64,000 nucleotides of DNA from an uncultured Clostridium sp. (GTDB lineage Bacteria; Bacillota; Clostridia; TANB77; CAG-508): contig URYN01000005.1 of the NCBI GenBank assembly GCA_900552135.1, forward strand, positions 1 to 64,000, written 5' to 3'. Position numbers and translations under genes: made by a program. Under the pieces are notes generated by a model. The model was not told the DNA's origin. It searched no databases and worked only from the letters and a program-made list of their open reading frames with translations. Of this stretch, positions 21,848 through 31,540 are shown piece by piece (positions within the stretch are counted from its first letter, which is position 1; each line of letters starts with the position of its first letter).

Positions 21848-24574
21848 ATGAAAAATGAAAATTGGTTTAATTTATCATCAGATGATGCTATAAAGAAACT
21901 TGAGGCGAACGAAACTATTGGACTTTCTGATGAAAAGGTAGCAGAAAAAAGAGAAAAATACGGATTAAACGAATTACAAGGAGCAAAGAAAAAATCTGTA
22001 TTTATCAAGTTTTTAGAGCAATTTAAGGATTTTATGATTATTGTCTTAATCTTGGCTGCAATTATTTCTGGAGTGGTTGGTTACATACAAGGAGAAGGTA
22101 TTACAGACTCAATAATTATAATGATCGTTGTAATTGTAAATGCAATTATTGGTGTGGCTCAAGAAAACAAGGCAGAAAAGTCGCTTGAAGCCTTGAAAAA
22201 GATGAGCTCATATTCTGCAAAAGTTATAAGAGATGGAAAGCTTCTTGTTGTTCCATCAAAAGATTTAGTACCAGGAGACATTGTTGTTTTAGAAACAGGA
22301 GATTATGTGCCAGCTGATATAAGATTGATAGAAGCCGTAAATTTAAAGTCTCAAGAGGCTTCACTAACTGGAGAATCTGTTCCAACCGATAAATATGCAA
22401 AAACCATTTCAGACCCAGAGGTTGCAATCGGAGACAGAACGAATATGTTGTTCTCGTCTAGCTTAATTACAATGGGAAGAGGAAAAGGAATTGTTGTTGA
22501 AACTGGAATGAACACAGAGGTTGGAAAGATTGCAGAAATTTTAAACGACACAGAAAAATCTGATACACCATTACAACAGAGATTAAATAAACTCGGAAAG
22601 ACTTTAGGAATTGCGTCACTAGCAATTTGTGCTGTAATTTTTGTGATTGGAATGTTACAAGGAAAGCAAGCTTTAGACATGTTTATGACTGCTGTAAGTT
22701 TAGCAGTTGCTGTTATTCCAGAAGGCCTTGCAGCTGTTTCTACAATAGTTCTTGCCATTGGTGTTCAAAGAATGGTAAAGAAACATGCTATTGTAAAAAA
22801 GCTTCCTGCAGTTGAAACTTTAGGAAGTGCATCTGTAATTTGTTCGGACAAAACGGGAACACTTACAAAGAATCAAATGACTGTGCAAAAATTGTTTTAT
22901 AATGGAAAGATTCAAAATATAGAAGAAATTGATACAAATATTCCAAATGCAGAACTTGAAAGATTGGTTAATATTTCAATGCTTTGTAATGATACAAAGA
23001 TTGGAGAAAACAATAAATTAACTGGAGATCCAACTGAAACAGCACTCGTAGACATGGGTTTCAAGCTTGATTTTACTCCAGCCATATTTGATCAAATGCC
23101 AAGAGTATACGAGATTCCATTCGATTCAGAAAGAAAGCTTATGACAACGGTTCATAAAATTTCTGAGAATAAATTTGTTGTATATACCAAAGGTGGAATA
23201 GATGAACTATTAGAAAGATGTAACAAATATCAAATAAACGGAGAAATAAAGGACGATATAGGAAATCATCATGGCGAAATAGATAAGGCAAATGACGAGC
23301 TTGCCGAAAAAGCATTAAGAGTACTTGCAATGGCTTATAAAGAAATAGATCATCAGCCAACAGATAAAGAAAAGGAAGAACTTGAAGGAAATCTTATTTA
23401 TGTTGGAATGGTTGGAATGATAGACCCTCCAAGGGAAGAAGTAAAAGTTGCAGTAGAAAAGTGCAAAACTGCAGGAATAAAAACTGTAATGATAACAGGT
23501 GACCATAAAACAACTGCGGTTGCGATTGCAAAAGAGCTTGGAATATTGGAAGACGGACAAGAGGCAATAACGGGTTCTGAATTATCAAAAATGTCTGATG
23601 ATGAGCTTGCAGAAAGAGTTGAAAACATTAGAGTTTATGCAAGAGTTGCACCAGAACACAAGGTTAGAATTGTAAAGGCTTGGCAATCAAAAGGACAAGT
23701 TGTTGCAATGACTGGTGATGGTGTAAATGATGCTCCAGCTCTAAAAACAGCAGATATAGGTTGTGCAATGGGAATGGTAGGAACAGATGTTGCAAAAGAA
23801 GCAGCAGACGTAATTCTTACAGATGACAATTTTGCAACAGTTGTATCAGCTGTTGAAGAAGGAAGAAGAATATATGATAACATTTTAAAAGCAATACAAT
23901 TCTTATTATCAAGCAATGTTGGAGAAGTTGCAGTATTATTCTTAGCAATTTTACTAACGCCATTTTTGGCAAGCAAATTTGGAATACCAATTGAATTAAT
24001 AGAACCACTTTTACCAATTCATATTTTATGGATAAATCTTGTTACAGACTCTCTTCCAGCACTAGCTTTAGCATTTGACCCTGCTAATAAAGATGTAATG
24101 AACAGAAAGCCAATAGAAAAGGATAAAGGAATATTCACAAAAGGAATGACATGGAGAATAGCATACCAAGGAATAATGATAGGATTGCTTTCACTTACTG
24201 CATTTGTAATTGGAATTTCAACCAAAGATGTTCCTGTAATAGAAGGCTTAAGCCCAGAACAAGTAAAAGTTGAAATTGGCCAAACTATGACTTTCATTGT
24301 TTTAGCATTCTCGGAACTAATACATGTATTTAATATAAGAAACAACAAAGAATCAATCTTCAAAACTGGAATAGGCGGAAACAAGCAGTTATTTGGTGCG
24401 ATAGGAATATCAAGCTTGCTTATGGTTGTAATATTGGCAATACCAGCATTAAGAACAATATTCAGCATACCAATATTGCCAGTACAAAATATAGTTGAAA
24501 CAATACTACTCGTAATAGCACCGGTTATAATAGTGGAAATATTCAAGCTATTAAAAATAAATGGAGATAGGTAA
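21848..24574 (+). CDS. P2-type cation ATPase, probable Mn2+/Ca2+ exporter
   Basis: A 908-residue P-type ATPase of the SERCA/PMR1-like group. Motifs: TGES near residue 177, the PEGLAAV transmembrane-4 site near 297, the phosphorylation site DKTGTLT at 334-340, KGA-like KGGID near 446, TGD near 558 and GDGVNDAPAL near 625. The N-terminus (cation-ATPase N domain) and C-terminal transmembrane block are complete. By family alone it would be called a calcium ATPase; the yybP-ykoY riboswitch upstream argues for Mn2+ export as at least one job, as in Lactococcus YoaB and pneumococcal MgtA. Substrate is thus inferred from regulation. Confidence 0.92.
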   Translation: MKNENWFNLSSDDAIKKLEANETIGLSDEKVAEKREKYGLNELQGAKKKSVFIKFLEQFKDFMIIVLILAAIISGVVGYIQGEGITDSIIIMIVVIVNAIIGVAQENKAEKSLEALKKMSSYSAKVIRDGKLLVVPSKDLVPGDIVVLETGDYVPADIRLIEAVNLKSQEASLTGESVPTDKYAKTISDPEVAIGDRTNMLFSSSLITMGRGKGIVVETGMNTEVGKIAEILNDTEKSDTPLQQRLNKLGKTLGIASLAICAVIFVIGMLQGKQALDMFMTAVSLAVAVIPEGLAAVSTIVLAIGVQRMVKKHAIVKKLPAVETLGSASVICSDKTGTLTKNQMTVQKLFYNGKIQNIEEIDTNIPNAELERLVNISMLCNDTKIGENNKLTGDPTETALVDMGFKLDFTPAIFDQMPRVYEIPFDSERKLMTTVHKISENKFVVYTKGGIDELLERCNKYQINGEIKDDIGNHHGEIDKANDELAEKALRVLAMAYKEIDHQPTDKEKEELEGNLIYVGMVGMIDPPREEVKVAVEKCKTAGIKTVMITGDHKTTAVAIAKELGILEDGQEAITGSELSKMSDDELAERVENIRVYARVAPEHKVRIVKAWQSKGQVVAMTGDGVNDAPALKTADIGCAMGMVGTDVAKEAADVILTDDNFATVVSAVEEGRRIYDNILKAIQFLLSSNVGEVAVLFLAILLTPFLASKFGIPIELIEPLLPIHILWINLVTDSLPALALAFDPANKDVMNRKPIEKDKGIFTKGMTWRIAYQGIMIGLLSLTAFVIGISTKDVPVIEGLSPEQVKVEIGQTMTFIVLAFSELIHVFNIRNNKESIFKTGIGGNKQLFGAIGISSLLMVVILAIPALRTIFSIPILPVQNIVETILLVIAPVIIVEIFKLLKINGDR

Positions 24575-24576
24575 AC

Positions 24577-24605
24577 TTGCACTTTATGTAAATTCATGGT
24601 ATAAT
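24577..24605 (+). promoter_or_regulatory. Extended -10 promoter of the gene at 24663
   Basis: TTGCAC (24577-24582), 17-bp spacer, TATAAT (24600-24605) preceded by ATGG. It starts only 3 nt after the ATPase stop. Confidence 0.75.
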
Positions 24606-24662
24606 ATAAACAGATTGCGGAATTACTGCATCTAAAACACTTTTTATGAAGGAGAGATTTTT

Positions 24663-25010
24663 ATGCTTTTCAAATTTGAGTCCCGGAACAAGAGCTACGA
24701 GATAACCATCGAGGAGGTGGTTGTGAAGGGTGAAGAAAACCAGCGCCAGACGTCAATCACCACGATACGAACATTGGAAGGTGATGAAGCCTTTGGAGAA
24801 CGGAATACCTACAAGGTACAGCCGCAGTCCAATGAGCAGTTGCTCACGTTCGACATCCTGCAAAAGACATTTGACGAGGTTGTGAAGTTTGCCCTTGCAG
24901 ATGAGCAGAGCTGGAAGGAGTTCAACATCATGTTGAAGACACTGCCCAGGAGTATGCTGGAGAGAATGTTACTCTCCCTGTACAAGGTAAGGGATATGAT
25001 TGATGAATGA
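24663..25010 (+). CDS. Hypothetical protein (115 aa), GC-rich isolated unit
   Basis: No family recognised. Soluble, opening with strand-like segments (MLFKFESRNKSYEITIEEV) and closing with a helical half. Codon use is strikingly unlike the neighbours: CTG, GAG, CAG, AAG, GTG and CGC dominate, where surrounding genes use TTA, GAA, CAA, AAA and AGA. GAAGGAGAG lies about 6 nt before the start. It has a private promoter and a strong terminator. The composition suggests recent transfer or selection for a different expression mode. Confidence 0.65.
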   Translation: MLFKFESRNKSYEITIEEVVVKGEENQRQTSITTIRTLEGDEAFGERNTYKVQPQSNEQLLTFDILQKTFDEVVKFALADEQSWKEFNIMLKTLPRSMLERMLLSLYKVRDMIDE

Positions 25011-25080
25011 ATCCCTGAACGTTCTGAGGAGAACACTCAAGTAAACACAAAGGCAATATTAATCAGGAAATTGTAAAAGG

Positions 25081-25117
25081 AACCGATCCCCGTGGAAAAC
25101 TTCTACGGGGGTCGGTT
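25081..25117 (+). terminator. Intrinsic terminator after the gene at 24663
   Basis: AACCGATCCCCGT (25081-25093) pairs with ACGGGGGTCGGTT (25105-25117), followed by TTGCTTG. Confidence 0.85.
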
Positions 25118-25317
25118 TTGCTTGTTTGGCTACTTTGGGCAAAAGATCGATAAAAAAATTTTATTTGAAAAAGTAAATTCTATTTGAAAAATTAAATTAT
25201 ACTTACTGAACCAAAGTGATTTATAGGCAAAATCAAAATAATTTGCAAACATTGTTGTATATTGTAGAAAGAAGTGGTATATTATAACAATAGGAATAAA
25301 AAAGATAAGAGGACGAG

Positions 25318-26232
25318 ATGTACGATTTAATAGAAATAAAAAAAGTAAACAAAATAAAGATAGCTGTACTAGTATTAGCTTCTATTGCATTTATCATTCT
25401 TGCAACTTTAGGTGGAATTAAACTTGCTAAGTACGAAAAGAAAAGAGAATATTATAGAGCTCTGAAAAGGCAAGAAGAGATTGAAAGATTGGCAGAGGAA
25501 GAAAAGAAAAAGGAAGAGGAAGCCAAACAACAAGCCATCATACAAAAAAGAATTGAACAGACGAGCAGAGAACTAACAGACGAAGAAAAAGACAGAATTC
25601 TTCATATATACAGATCTACTGGCGAAAAAAGAGTATTCTTAACATTTGATGATGGACCATCTGAAAGCGTTACACCATTGATATTAGATTTGCTAAAAAA
25701 AGAAAATGTAAAAGCTACATTTTTTACATTAGGAGGAAATGTAAAGGCACATCCAGAACTAGTAAAAAGAGAATTTGATGAGGGTCACTACGTTGCAAAC
25801 CATGGATACTCACACAAATACTCATCAGTTTATGAATCACCAGAAGCTACTTTAAACGAATACAATACAACTGAACAAGCAATAAAAGATGCATTAGGAA
25901 ATCAAAATTATAGATCAAATTTATTTAGATTTCCTGGAGGTTCAAATGGCGGATATTATGATGAAGCAAAGCAGAATTCAAAAGCATTATTAAAAGAAAA
26001 TGGAGTTGTTCATTTGGATTGGAACTGCTTAAGCCAAGATGCTGCAGGAGCACACACCAAGGAGGCGTTACTTCAAAATGTAAAAGATACAATGGGAGAA
26101 AAGGATAGCCTAGTAATATTAATGCACGATTCTAGTGACAAGATACTTACTTATGAAATGCTATCAGACTTAATAAATCTTTTAAGAGATAAAGGATACA
26201 AATTTGAAAATATTTATGATTTATTAGACTAA
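25318..26232 (+). CDS. Membrane-anchored polysaccharide deacetylase (NodB domain)
   Basis: A 304-residue protein with a single N-terminal membrane anchor (about residues 14-36), a charged coiled-coil linker (40-95) and a NodB deacetylase domain outside the cell. Metal/catalytic motifs are LTFDDGPS near 107-113, H-G-Y-S-H near 155-160 (NHGYSH), RFPGGS near 205 and LMHDSS near 277. Such enzymes remove acetyl groups from peptidoglycan GlcNAc/MurNAc (PgdA/PdaA type) and contribute to lysozyme resistance or spore cortex chemistry. GAGGACGAG lies just before the ATG. Single gene; substrate not resolved. Confidence 0.9.
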   Translation: MYDLIEIKKVNKIKIAVLVLASIAFIILATLGGIKLAKYEKKREYYRALKRQEEIERLAEEEKKKEEEAKQQAIIQKRIEQTSRELTDEEKDRILHIYRSTGEKRVFLTFDDGPSESVTPLILDLLKKENVKATFFTLGGNVKAHPELVKREFDEGHYVANHGYSHKYSSVYESPEATLNEYNTTEQAIKDALGNQNYRSNLFRFPGGSNGGYYDEAKQNSKALLKENGVVHLDWNCLSQDAAGAHTKEALLQNVKDTMGEKDSLVILMHDSSDKILTYEMLSDLINLLRDKGYKFENIYDLLD

Positions 26233-26412
26233 ATGCAATTTGAAAAAGAGCAATAGAAAAATTAAGATTAAAATTTATTTACTCAAAACTCTACGAAAAG
26301 AGAAGAAAAAAAGTAAGAACAGTTGCAGATTCATTTTGAAAAAAATTTATTTATTAACTTAAAATAACTATGAAAAAAATTTACGAATTTAATAAAAAAA
26401 TTAAAATATGTA

Positions 26413-26442
26413 TTGACAATAGAAGTAAAAGTATGCTATTAT
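26413..26442 (+). promoter_or_regulatory. Promoter of tRNA-Leu
   Basis: TTGACA (26413-26418), 18-bp spacer, TATTAT (26437-26442). It overlaps the palindrome at 26440-26467. Confidence 0.75.
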
Positions 26443-26467
26443 ATGTAAGTGTTAGCACTTACATATA
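26440..26467. promoter_or_regulatory. Operator-like palindrome at the tRNA-Leu promoter
   Basis: TATATGTAAGTG (26440-26451) and CACTTACATATA (26456-26467) are perfect 12-bp inverted arms around TTAG, overlapping the -10 box and the start point. This is how repressor operators are placed; alternatively a 5' hairpin of the tRNA precursor. Confidence 0.55.
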
Positions 26468-26475
26468 GCTAATAC

Positions 26476-26559
26476 GCGGATGTGGCGGAACTGGCAGACG
26501 CGCTGGTCTTAGGAACCAGTGCCAACGGCGTGGAGGTTCGAGTCCTCTCATCCGCACCA
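26476..26559 (+). tRNA. tRNA-Leu (anticodon TAG)
   Basis: Acceptor arms GCGGATG and CATCCGC with discriminator A and encoded CCA. The anticodon stem CTGGT/ACCAG encloses CTTAGGA, giving TAG. A variable arm (GTGCCAACGGCGT region) makes it a class II tRNA, as expected for Leu. Confidence 0.95.
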
Positions 26560-26568
26560 AATTAAGAA

Positions 26569-26598
26569 AAGAGAGATTTTCGAAAATCTCTCTTTTTT
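26569..26598 (+). terminator. Terminator of tRNA-Leu
   Basis: AAGAGAGATTTT and AAAATCTCTCTT form a near-continuous palindrome around CG, followed by a T-run. Confidence 0.88.
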
Positions 26599-26754
26599 GC
26601 TATTTAATACATTGCTTATACAACTAGATTAACTTGTTATACTGCATTTAAATAAATTGCTGTATAAATATTTGTATAAAATTTCCAGAGATACTTGACA
26701 AATACAAACAACTGTTCTGTTACGACTACACAAAATTAAATGGAGGTGGTATTG

Positions 26755-27019
26755 ATGGAGAAAGAAGACCAAACATTTGAAAGTATCAAACATATAGACG
26801 AAGATGAAATTGAATTTTGGTATGCTAGAGAACTAATGCCAATATTACAATATGCTAAATGGAAAAATTTAAAAAATTATTAACAAAGCAATGATTGCGT
26901 GTGAAAATAGCGACATACCAACTAATTATTGTTTTACTGATGTCAGTAAGCCAATAATTTCTGGAAAAGGAAAAGAAGAACTTATTGAAGATTTCAAGCA
27001 GCAAAAAAGCAGGCGTTAA
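26755..27019 (+). pseudogene. dinD-like gene remnant, frameshifted and truncated
   Basis: The first frame (42 codons, good GGAGGTGG site upstream) matches the start of DNA-damage-inducible protein D: F-E-S-I-K near residue 8, then FWYARELMPILQYAKWKN. It ends in TAA at an A-rich stretch. Shifting one base continues the match: KIINKAMIACENS, later YCFTDVSKPIISGKGKEE, until a stop at 27017-27019. The normal protein is near 280 residues and the rest is absent. Clearly a decayed gene. Confidence 0.7.
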
Positions 27020-27173
27020 AGATTAAGTAAATTATAGAAGTTTATTTACAGATAAAAGGACAACTAAAGAAGTCAGAAAAAGCTAGGAATTTTTATTGTT
27101 CTCAAAATACAAATTGACAAATTCACATTTAATGTATATTATATAAAAAAGTAACGTTAAGGAGGAAAATCTT

Positions 27174-27671
27174 ATGAAGGAAATTTACGAGAGAAGAAGT
27201 ATTAGAAAATATACGGAACAAGAAATATCAGATGAGGACATGCAAAAAATCTTAAAAGCAGGAATGAATGCTCCATCAGCACACAATTTAAAACCTTATG
27301 ATTTAATTGTAGTAAGAAATAAAGAAACACTTAAGAAGCTTGCTGATTGCTGTATTTATTCGCACATGCTAAATGAAGCAAATGCTGCAATTGTTGTTTG
27401 CTCAAGTGCAGATGATGAAAAAACTCCATACTGGGAAGCTGACTGTGGTGCAGTTACAGAGAATATATTATTAGAGGCTACATCTCTTGGAATAGGAACT
27501 TGCTGGCTTGGAGGGTATCCAGACCTTGAAAAAACAGGAATGGAAAAGAAAGTTCTTGGAGTTCCAGAAAATTACCAGATATTTTGTGTAATTTCAATGG
27601 GGTATCCAGCAGAAACAAGAAAAGTAAATGATAATTATTATGAAGAAAAAGTCCATTACGAAAAATTCTAA
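27174..27671 (+). CDS. Nitroreductase family FMN oxidoreductase
   Basis: A 165-residue nitroreductase. The opening YERRSIRKYTEQEISDED and APSAHNLKPYDLIVV (FMN phosphate contact) near residues 33-47 are characteristic, as is GIGTCWLGGYP near 103-113. Such dimeric flavoproteins use NAD(P)H to reduce nitro compounds or quinones; the native substrate is rarely known. It is at the short end of the family. AAGGAGG lies 9 nt before the start. It stands alone and shares a downstream bidirectional terminator with the convergent permease gene. Confidence 0.9.
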   Translation: MKEIYERRSIRKYTEQEISDEDMQKILKAGMNAPSAHNLKPYDLIVVRNKETLKKLADCCIYSHMLNEANAAIVVCSSADDEKTPYWEADCGAVTENILLEATSLGIGTCWLGGYPDLEKTGMEKKVLGVPENYQIFCVISMGYPAETRKVNDNYYEEKVHYEKF

Positions 27672-27986
27672 GAAATGAAATTATAGCTTTTATATTTTAT
27701 AAAATTTTTATAGTTAATTGAAAAATAGAAGTTATATGAAAACTAAAAAAATGAAAATAAATTGAAAGTAAAAATAACAAACAATAAAATAAATAATAAA
27801 AAATAAACAACAATAAAAATTAAGAAAAGAAGCAATTATTCGAACTAAATCCAAATATTATTTGAGATTTTAATTCAGTATAATTGCTTCTTGTTGTTTT
27901 ATTACAGTATAATAGTTTTTTATAGAAAACCATTATCTAGTAACTGTTTTTATATTAAGTCATTTTTGATTTAGTATATATATTTA
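27672..27986. terminator. Convergent intergenic region with bidirectional terminator
   Basis: A-rich spacer without genes. AAGAAGCAATTAT (about 27827-27839) and ATAATTGCTTCTT (27880-27892) form a 13-bp stem with a long loop, serving the nitroreductase and possibly the permease operon. The remainder shows nothing. Confidence 0.6.
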
Positions 27987-29489
27987 TTACATTGGCATTA
28001 TTAAGTTTGCTAGAGGATATCCAACAAATGTTGCAACTAATATAATTATGAACATCATTAAGAATCCATATTTTAGTAAACTTGTTGAATCAGACCAACC
28101 TGATGAACCAGCTACTGCAACATAAGGCATTGCAGGTGGAGCAGCAGATCCTGTTGCAGCGATTAAACCAATAACGGCTGTAATAGCTGCAGCGTTTAAT
28201 GCACCACCAGAAGCTAACGCTACTGGAACAGCAAGTGTTGGAACTAATTGTGCTGTAACCATGTGAGAAGATACATTTGATTGTAATCCAGCCCACAATG
28301 AGAACAATAAAATTAGTAGTACAGGTGATAATCCAGTTGTAATTGGAGCAATAGAACCTGATAAGAATGTTGTTAATCCTATTGCTTTGTTAGTCATGGC
28401 AGCACCTAAAGCTAGCGTTGCAGATGCCATTATAATACTTGGCCAAGATACACCTTTTGTCATTGCTTCATTAATGTTTATTAATGGTTTTCCATCATGT
28501 TTTAGAATTGATAAGATTATAATTCCTGCTAATGGTGGCATTGCTGTACCAAATTTGCTAATCCAAGTAAATGTACTAGCAATCCATTTTACTGAGCTTG
28601 TTTTCAATAAACTTGGAAGAACCCATAATGCAACTACTAAAATAAATGTTCCAAGAATAATTTTTTCTCCTTGTGTTGCACTTGGAATTTCTTTTTTCAT
28701 CTTATCGAATTGAGATGATTTTAGATTTATTTTCTTTGTATTTGGTCTCATTAAGAATTTAAATACAAGCATCATTAATGCAAATATTATAATTCCTGTT
28801 GGAATCGCGTAAAGCATGTATTGACCATAGCTTATGCTTGATCCAGTTAATGATTTAAATACTCCCATTGAAAGAACAGGGAATACGTGTGCTATTGGTG
28901 TCATACCAGAAGATAAGCTTGTGCAGAATACTAAGCCCATCATAAGCATATTTGCGTATTTATCACCTTTCTTTAATCCTAAAACATTATAAATTTCTTC
29001 AAGAATTGGTAATATTATAAAGTATAGAACTGTTGGAGACATGAACAATCCAATTATAAGAACTGCTGCAAAGAAGCAGAATGCAAATCTCCAAGGTGAT
29101 TTTCTTGCAAATTTACTTGTTACAAATCCAAGTGCTATTTTCTTAACATATCCTGTTTGAGAAAATGCATAAGTAAACATGAATGTAAATAGTAAAAATG
29201 CGAATGTTTCGTTACCAAACGAATTTTGCAGTGTCGTTTTCATTCCAAGAGATGGAACGAGGGCAAGAGCTGCTAAACATAATAAACTTGGCCAGCCTAT
29301 TCCAACTGTTATCCACAAGAATAAAACAGATATGAATACGCCAAGAACTTTCATACCATCGGCACTAAGACCAGATGGAGGTGTTGCTATAAAGAAAACG
29401 ATAAGAAGAATAAAAGCAATTACTGTGCTAACAAATTCTTTTTCGTTTTTTGTCATTAAAGGCTTTTTTTCCTTTTTTGCTTTTTCCAT
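27987..29489 (-). CDS. SLC13/DASS-type anion permease
   Basis: A 500-residue permease with about 11-12 membrane helices, of the divalent anion:Na+ symporter group. The halves contain re-entrant-loop-like stretches SLSSGMTPIAHVFPVLSMG near residue 190 and SNVSSHMVTAQLVPTLAVP near 395, in the positions of the SNT substrate-binding motifs, and the end has GSAAPPAMPYVAV, typical of the family. Substrates are dicarboxylates, sulfate or similar. AAAGGAA lies upstream of the minus-strand ATG. It follows the FAD oxidoreductase in the same direction (gap 227 nt), so a shared substrate, perhaps an organic acid, is possible but unproven. Confidence 0.85.
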   Translation of the reverse strand: MEKAKKEKKPLMTKNEKEFVSTVIAFILLIVFFIATPPSGLSADGMKVLGVFISVLFLWITVGIGWPSLLCLAALALVPSLGMKTTLQNSFGNETFAFLLFTFMFTYAFSQTGYVKKIALGFVTSKFARKSPWRFAFCFFAAVLIIGLFMSPTVLYFIILPILEEIYNVLGLKKGDKYANMLMMGLVFCTSLSSGMTPIAHVFPVLSMGVFKSLTGSSISYGQYMLYAIPTGIIIFALMMLVFKFLMRPNTKKINLKSSQFDKMKKEIPSATQGEKIILGTFILVVALWVLPSLLKTSSVKWIASTFTWISKFGTAMPPLAGIIILSILKHDGKPLININEAMTKGVSWPSIIMASATLALGAAMTNKAIGLTTFLSGSIAPITTGLSPVLLILLFSLWAGLQSNVSSHMVTAQLVPTLAVPVALASGGALNAAAITAVIGLIAATGSAAPPAMPYVAVAGSSGWSDSTSLLKYGFLMMFIIILVATFVGYPLANLIMPM

Positions 29490-29716
29490 TGTTTTTCCTT
29501 TCTTTAAGGAAATTGGAAAGAATTAGATTTTGCAAGAAAGATAAATTTAAGAAGATATAAATAAAATATATTTTTTTATTAATTTAATCTGACAAAATTA
29601 TAATCATTTCCAATTTTATTCCTTTGTTAATTAAATTTAGGTTTTTGAGGAAAAGCCTATAAAACCATAGACTTAATATAAAATTTATTTTAAGTAAAAA
29701 ATAATTACATTAAAAC

Positions 29717-30970
29717 CTATATTAAAGCTCCTTGTTTTACAAGTTCGTCTTGAACAGCTTTTACATCGTAAGATGGATTATCTAATGTTAAAGCTGCGGC
29801 TACGCCTGCTGCTTGTCCAGTAGCAAATCCAGTTCCCATAACACGTACAGAACCAAGAGCTAATGAGTCTGTAGAAATTGTTCTACCAGCAGCCCATAAG
29901 TTTTTAGCATCTCTAACTTTTAGGCATCCTAAAGGAATAGAGAAGTACTCGTTATCTGGAATGTGAGTATATTTTATAGAAGTGTTGCTCTTGTGCATTT
30001 CTGGGCTCCAAGCTCCTCTTGCTATACTGTCATCGCTCTTTGGTGCCATAATTATTTCTTCACCTTTAAGCATTTTGTCACCGATTATTCTTCTTGCTTC
30101 ACGAATACCAACTGCTGGTCCTGAAGAAGAGATAATCATGTCTTGGAATCCGTCTAAATAGTTCTTGAATGCCATTGCATAGCTGTGAACTTGTGAACGT
30201 AGTTCCATTTCTGTTTTTGTAAGTGTTTCTGCGTCAAGGGCAGGAACTATTGTACTTGGAATAGTGCAATATCCATAAGTTTTGTCTGGAATTTTAATTA
30301 TTAATCCAGTTTCTTTCTTAATTTCTATTCCATTTTCTTTGGCTTTCTTTAAAGCAGCTTCAATATCTGGCTTTAAGATTTCTCTTGCAGGGATATTGTC
30401 AATTCTAAATGGTAATGAAGATTGTTGAACATTTCCATCAGCATCTCCCCAGTTAGTAGCAATTCCAGCAAAATGAACTAAGTTAGCATTTCCAGAAGCA
30501 TCAACATAAGCTTTTGCTTTTACTGTAAATGTTCCTTCATCATCTGTACATTTAATTTCCTCAATCATTCCGTTATTGTTTACTACCTCATACATTTGAG
30601 CGTGTAAGAAGTATTCTACAGAACTCTTTTTTAACATTTGATCCATAACCAATTTTACGTATTCTGGATTGAAAGATACAGAAACGTTACCAGTTGATTT
30701 AGATGGTCTTGGATGGATGTTTGTACCATAAGCCTCTAACTTTTTTAGAACTTCTCCACCGATTCCTTGTACAACTTGATCATAATTTTCTCCTCTTGTG
30801 AAGAAACCACAATAAGCTGTAACTTGAGAGTTGGTAGCTTGTCCTCCAAAGTATGGATTTCTTTCAATTAAAACAGTTCTAGCACCAGTTCTTGATGCTC
30901 CAATAGCTGCAGCTATACCTGCTGCACCACCGCCAACAACGGCTACATCACATTCAATATGTCTTTGCAT
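29717..30970 (-). CDS. FAD-dependent oxidoreductase (FAD_oxidored family)
   Basis: A 417-residue flavoprotein. The Rossmann dinucleotide site DVAVVGGGAAGIAAAIGASRTGARTVLIER is at residues 8-37 (GxGxxG with the terminal Glu), followed by YFGGQATNSQV. YVDASGNANLVHFAG near 155-169 and a C-terminal GSVRVMGTGFATGQAAGVAAAL contact FAD again. This family covers secreted or cytosolic oxidoreductases related to fumarate reductase/succinate dehydrogenase flavoproteins; many have unknown substrates. AGGAGG precedes the minus-strand ATG. It lies upstream of the SLC13 permease, probably in one operon. Confidence 0.85.
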   Translation of the reverse strand: MQRHIECDVAVVGGGAAGIAAAIGASRTGARTVLIERNPYFGGQATNSQVTAYCGFFTRGENYDQVVQGIGGEVLKKLEAYGTNIHPRPSKSTGNVSVSFNPEYVKLVMDQMLKKSSVEYFLHAQMYEVVNNNGMIEEIKCTDDEGTFTVKAKAYVDASGNANLVHFAGIATNWGDADGNVQQSSLPFRIDNIPAREILKPDIEAALKKAKENGIEIKKETGLIIKIPDKTYGYCTIPSTIVPALDAETLTKTEMELRSQVHSYAMAFKNYLDGFQDMIISSSGPAVGIREARRIIGDKMLKGEEIIMAPKSDDSIARGAWSPEMHKSNTSIKYTHIPDNEYFSIPLGCLKVRDAKNLWAAGRTISTDSLALGSVRVMGTGFATGQAAGVAAALTLDNPSYDVKAVQDELVKQGALI

Positions 30971-31101
30971 AATTGAACCTCCTTATTTTTTTATAATGTA
31001 TATAAAATACACTAAAATTATAACATAAAAAAAAAAATTAAACAGTAGTGAAACATAAATGTTATATAAATGTAATAATATTGTAAAATAAATCGAAAAT
31101 A

Positions 31102-31130
31102 TTGATTTAGATTGAATTTTATGGTATAAT
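31102..31130 (+). promoter_or_regulatory. Extended -10 promoter of the gene at 31213
   Basis: TTGATT (31102-31107), 17-bp spacer, TATAAT (31125-31130) preceded by ATGG. Sequence around the -10 (ATGGTATAATATAAA) is identical to that before the gene at 24663. Confidence 0.75.
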
Positions 31131-31212
31131 ATAAAACATATTCGCAAGTACAGCAAAATAAAAAAGTGTACTTTTGAAAATTAAATTTTCATAATTTGAA
31201 GGAGGTTTTGTC

Positions 31213-31476
31213 ATGAACGATAATGACAGACGCCAGCTTTTATTGGCTATACGGTCAATTCTATCAATCGCAAGTGTACTTGTTGTAATTTGCTTGTTAG
31301 TTTCAAGAATTTATCCGTTTGGCAACAGTCTTGTTTGGAGCATACTGTTTATAATCTTAGCAATCTCTGTTGAAGGTGTGAATATTGTTCTACAAGATGT
31401 AGTTGATCTTATGGCTGATGGGCTGATGTTCCTCGTAATAATCATAATGATTTTTACGTGGTTTATTAGACATTGA
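31213..31476 (+). CDS. Small membrane protein, unknown, isolated unit
   Basis: An 87-residue protein with three hydrophobic segments (about residues 12-30, 37-55 and 65-83) and a charged N-terminus (MNDNDRRQ). No family recognised. GAAGGAGG lies 9 nt before the start. Codon use is GC-richer than in the neighbours. Private promoter and terminator; another member of the isolated small-gene set in this window. Confidence 0.65.
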   Translation: MNDNDRRQLLLAIRSILSIASVLVVICLLVSRIYPFGNSLVWSILFIILAISVEGVNIVLQDVVDLMADGLMFLVIIIMIFTWFIRH

Positions 31477-31540
31477 CAAAACAATTTTGATTTTCGCCTG
31501 ACTTGCACAATGAAACAAGCAAAGGTGAAAACGACGATGC

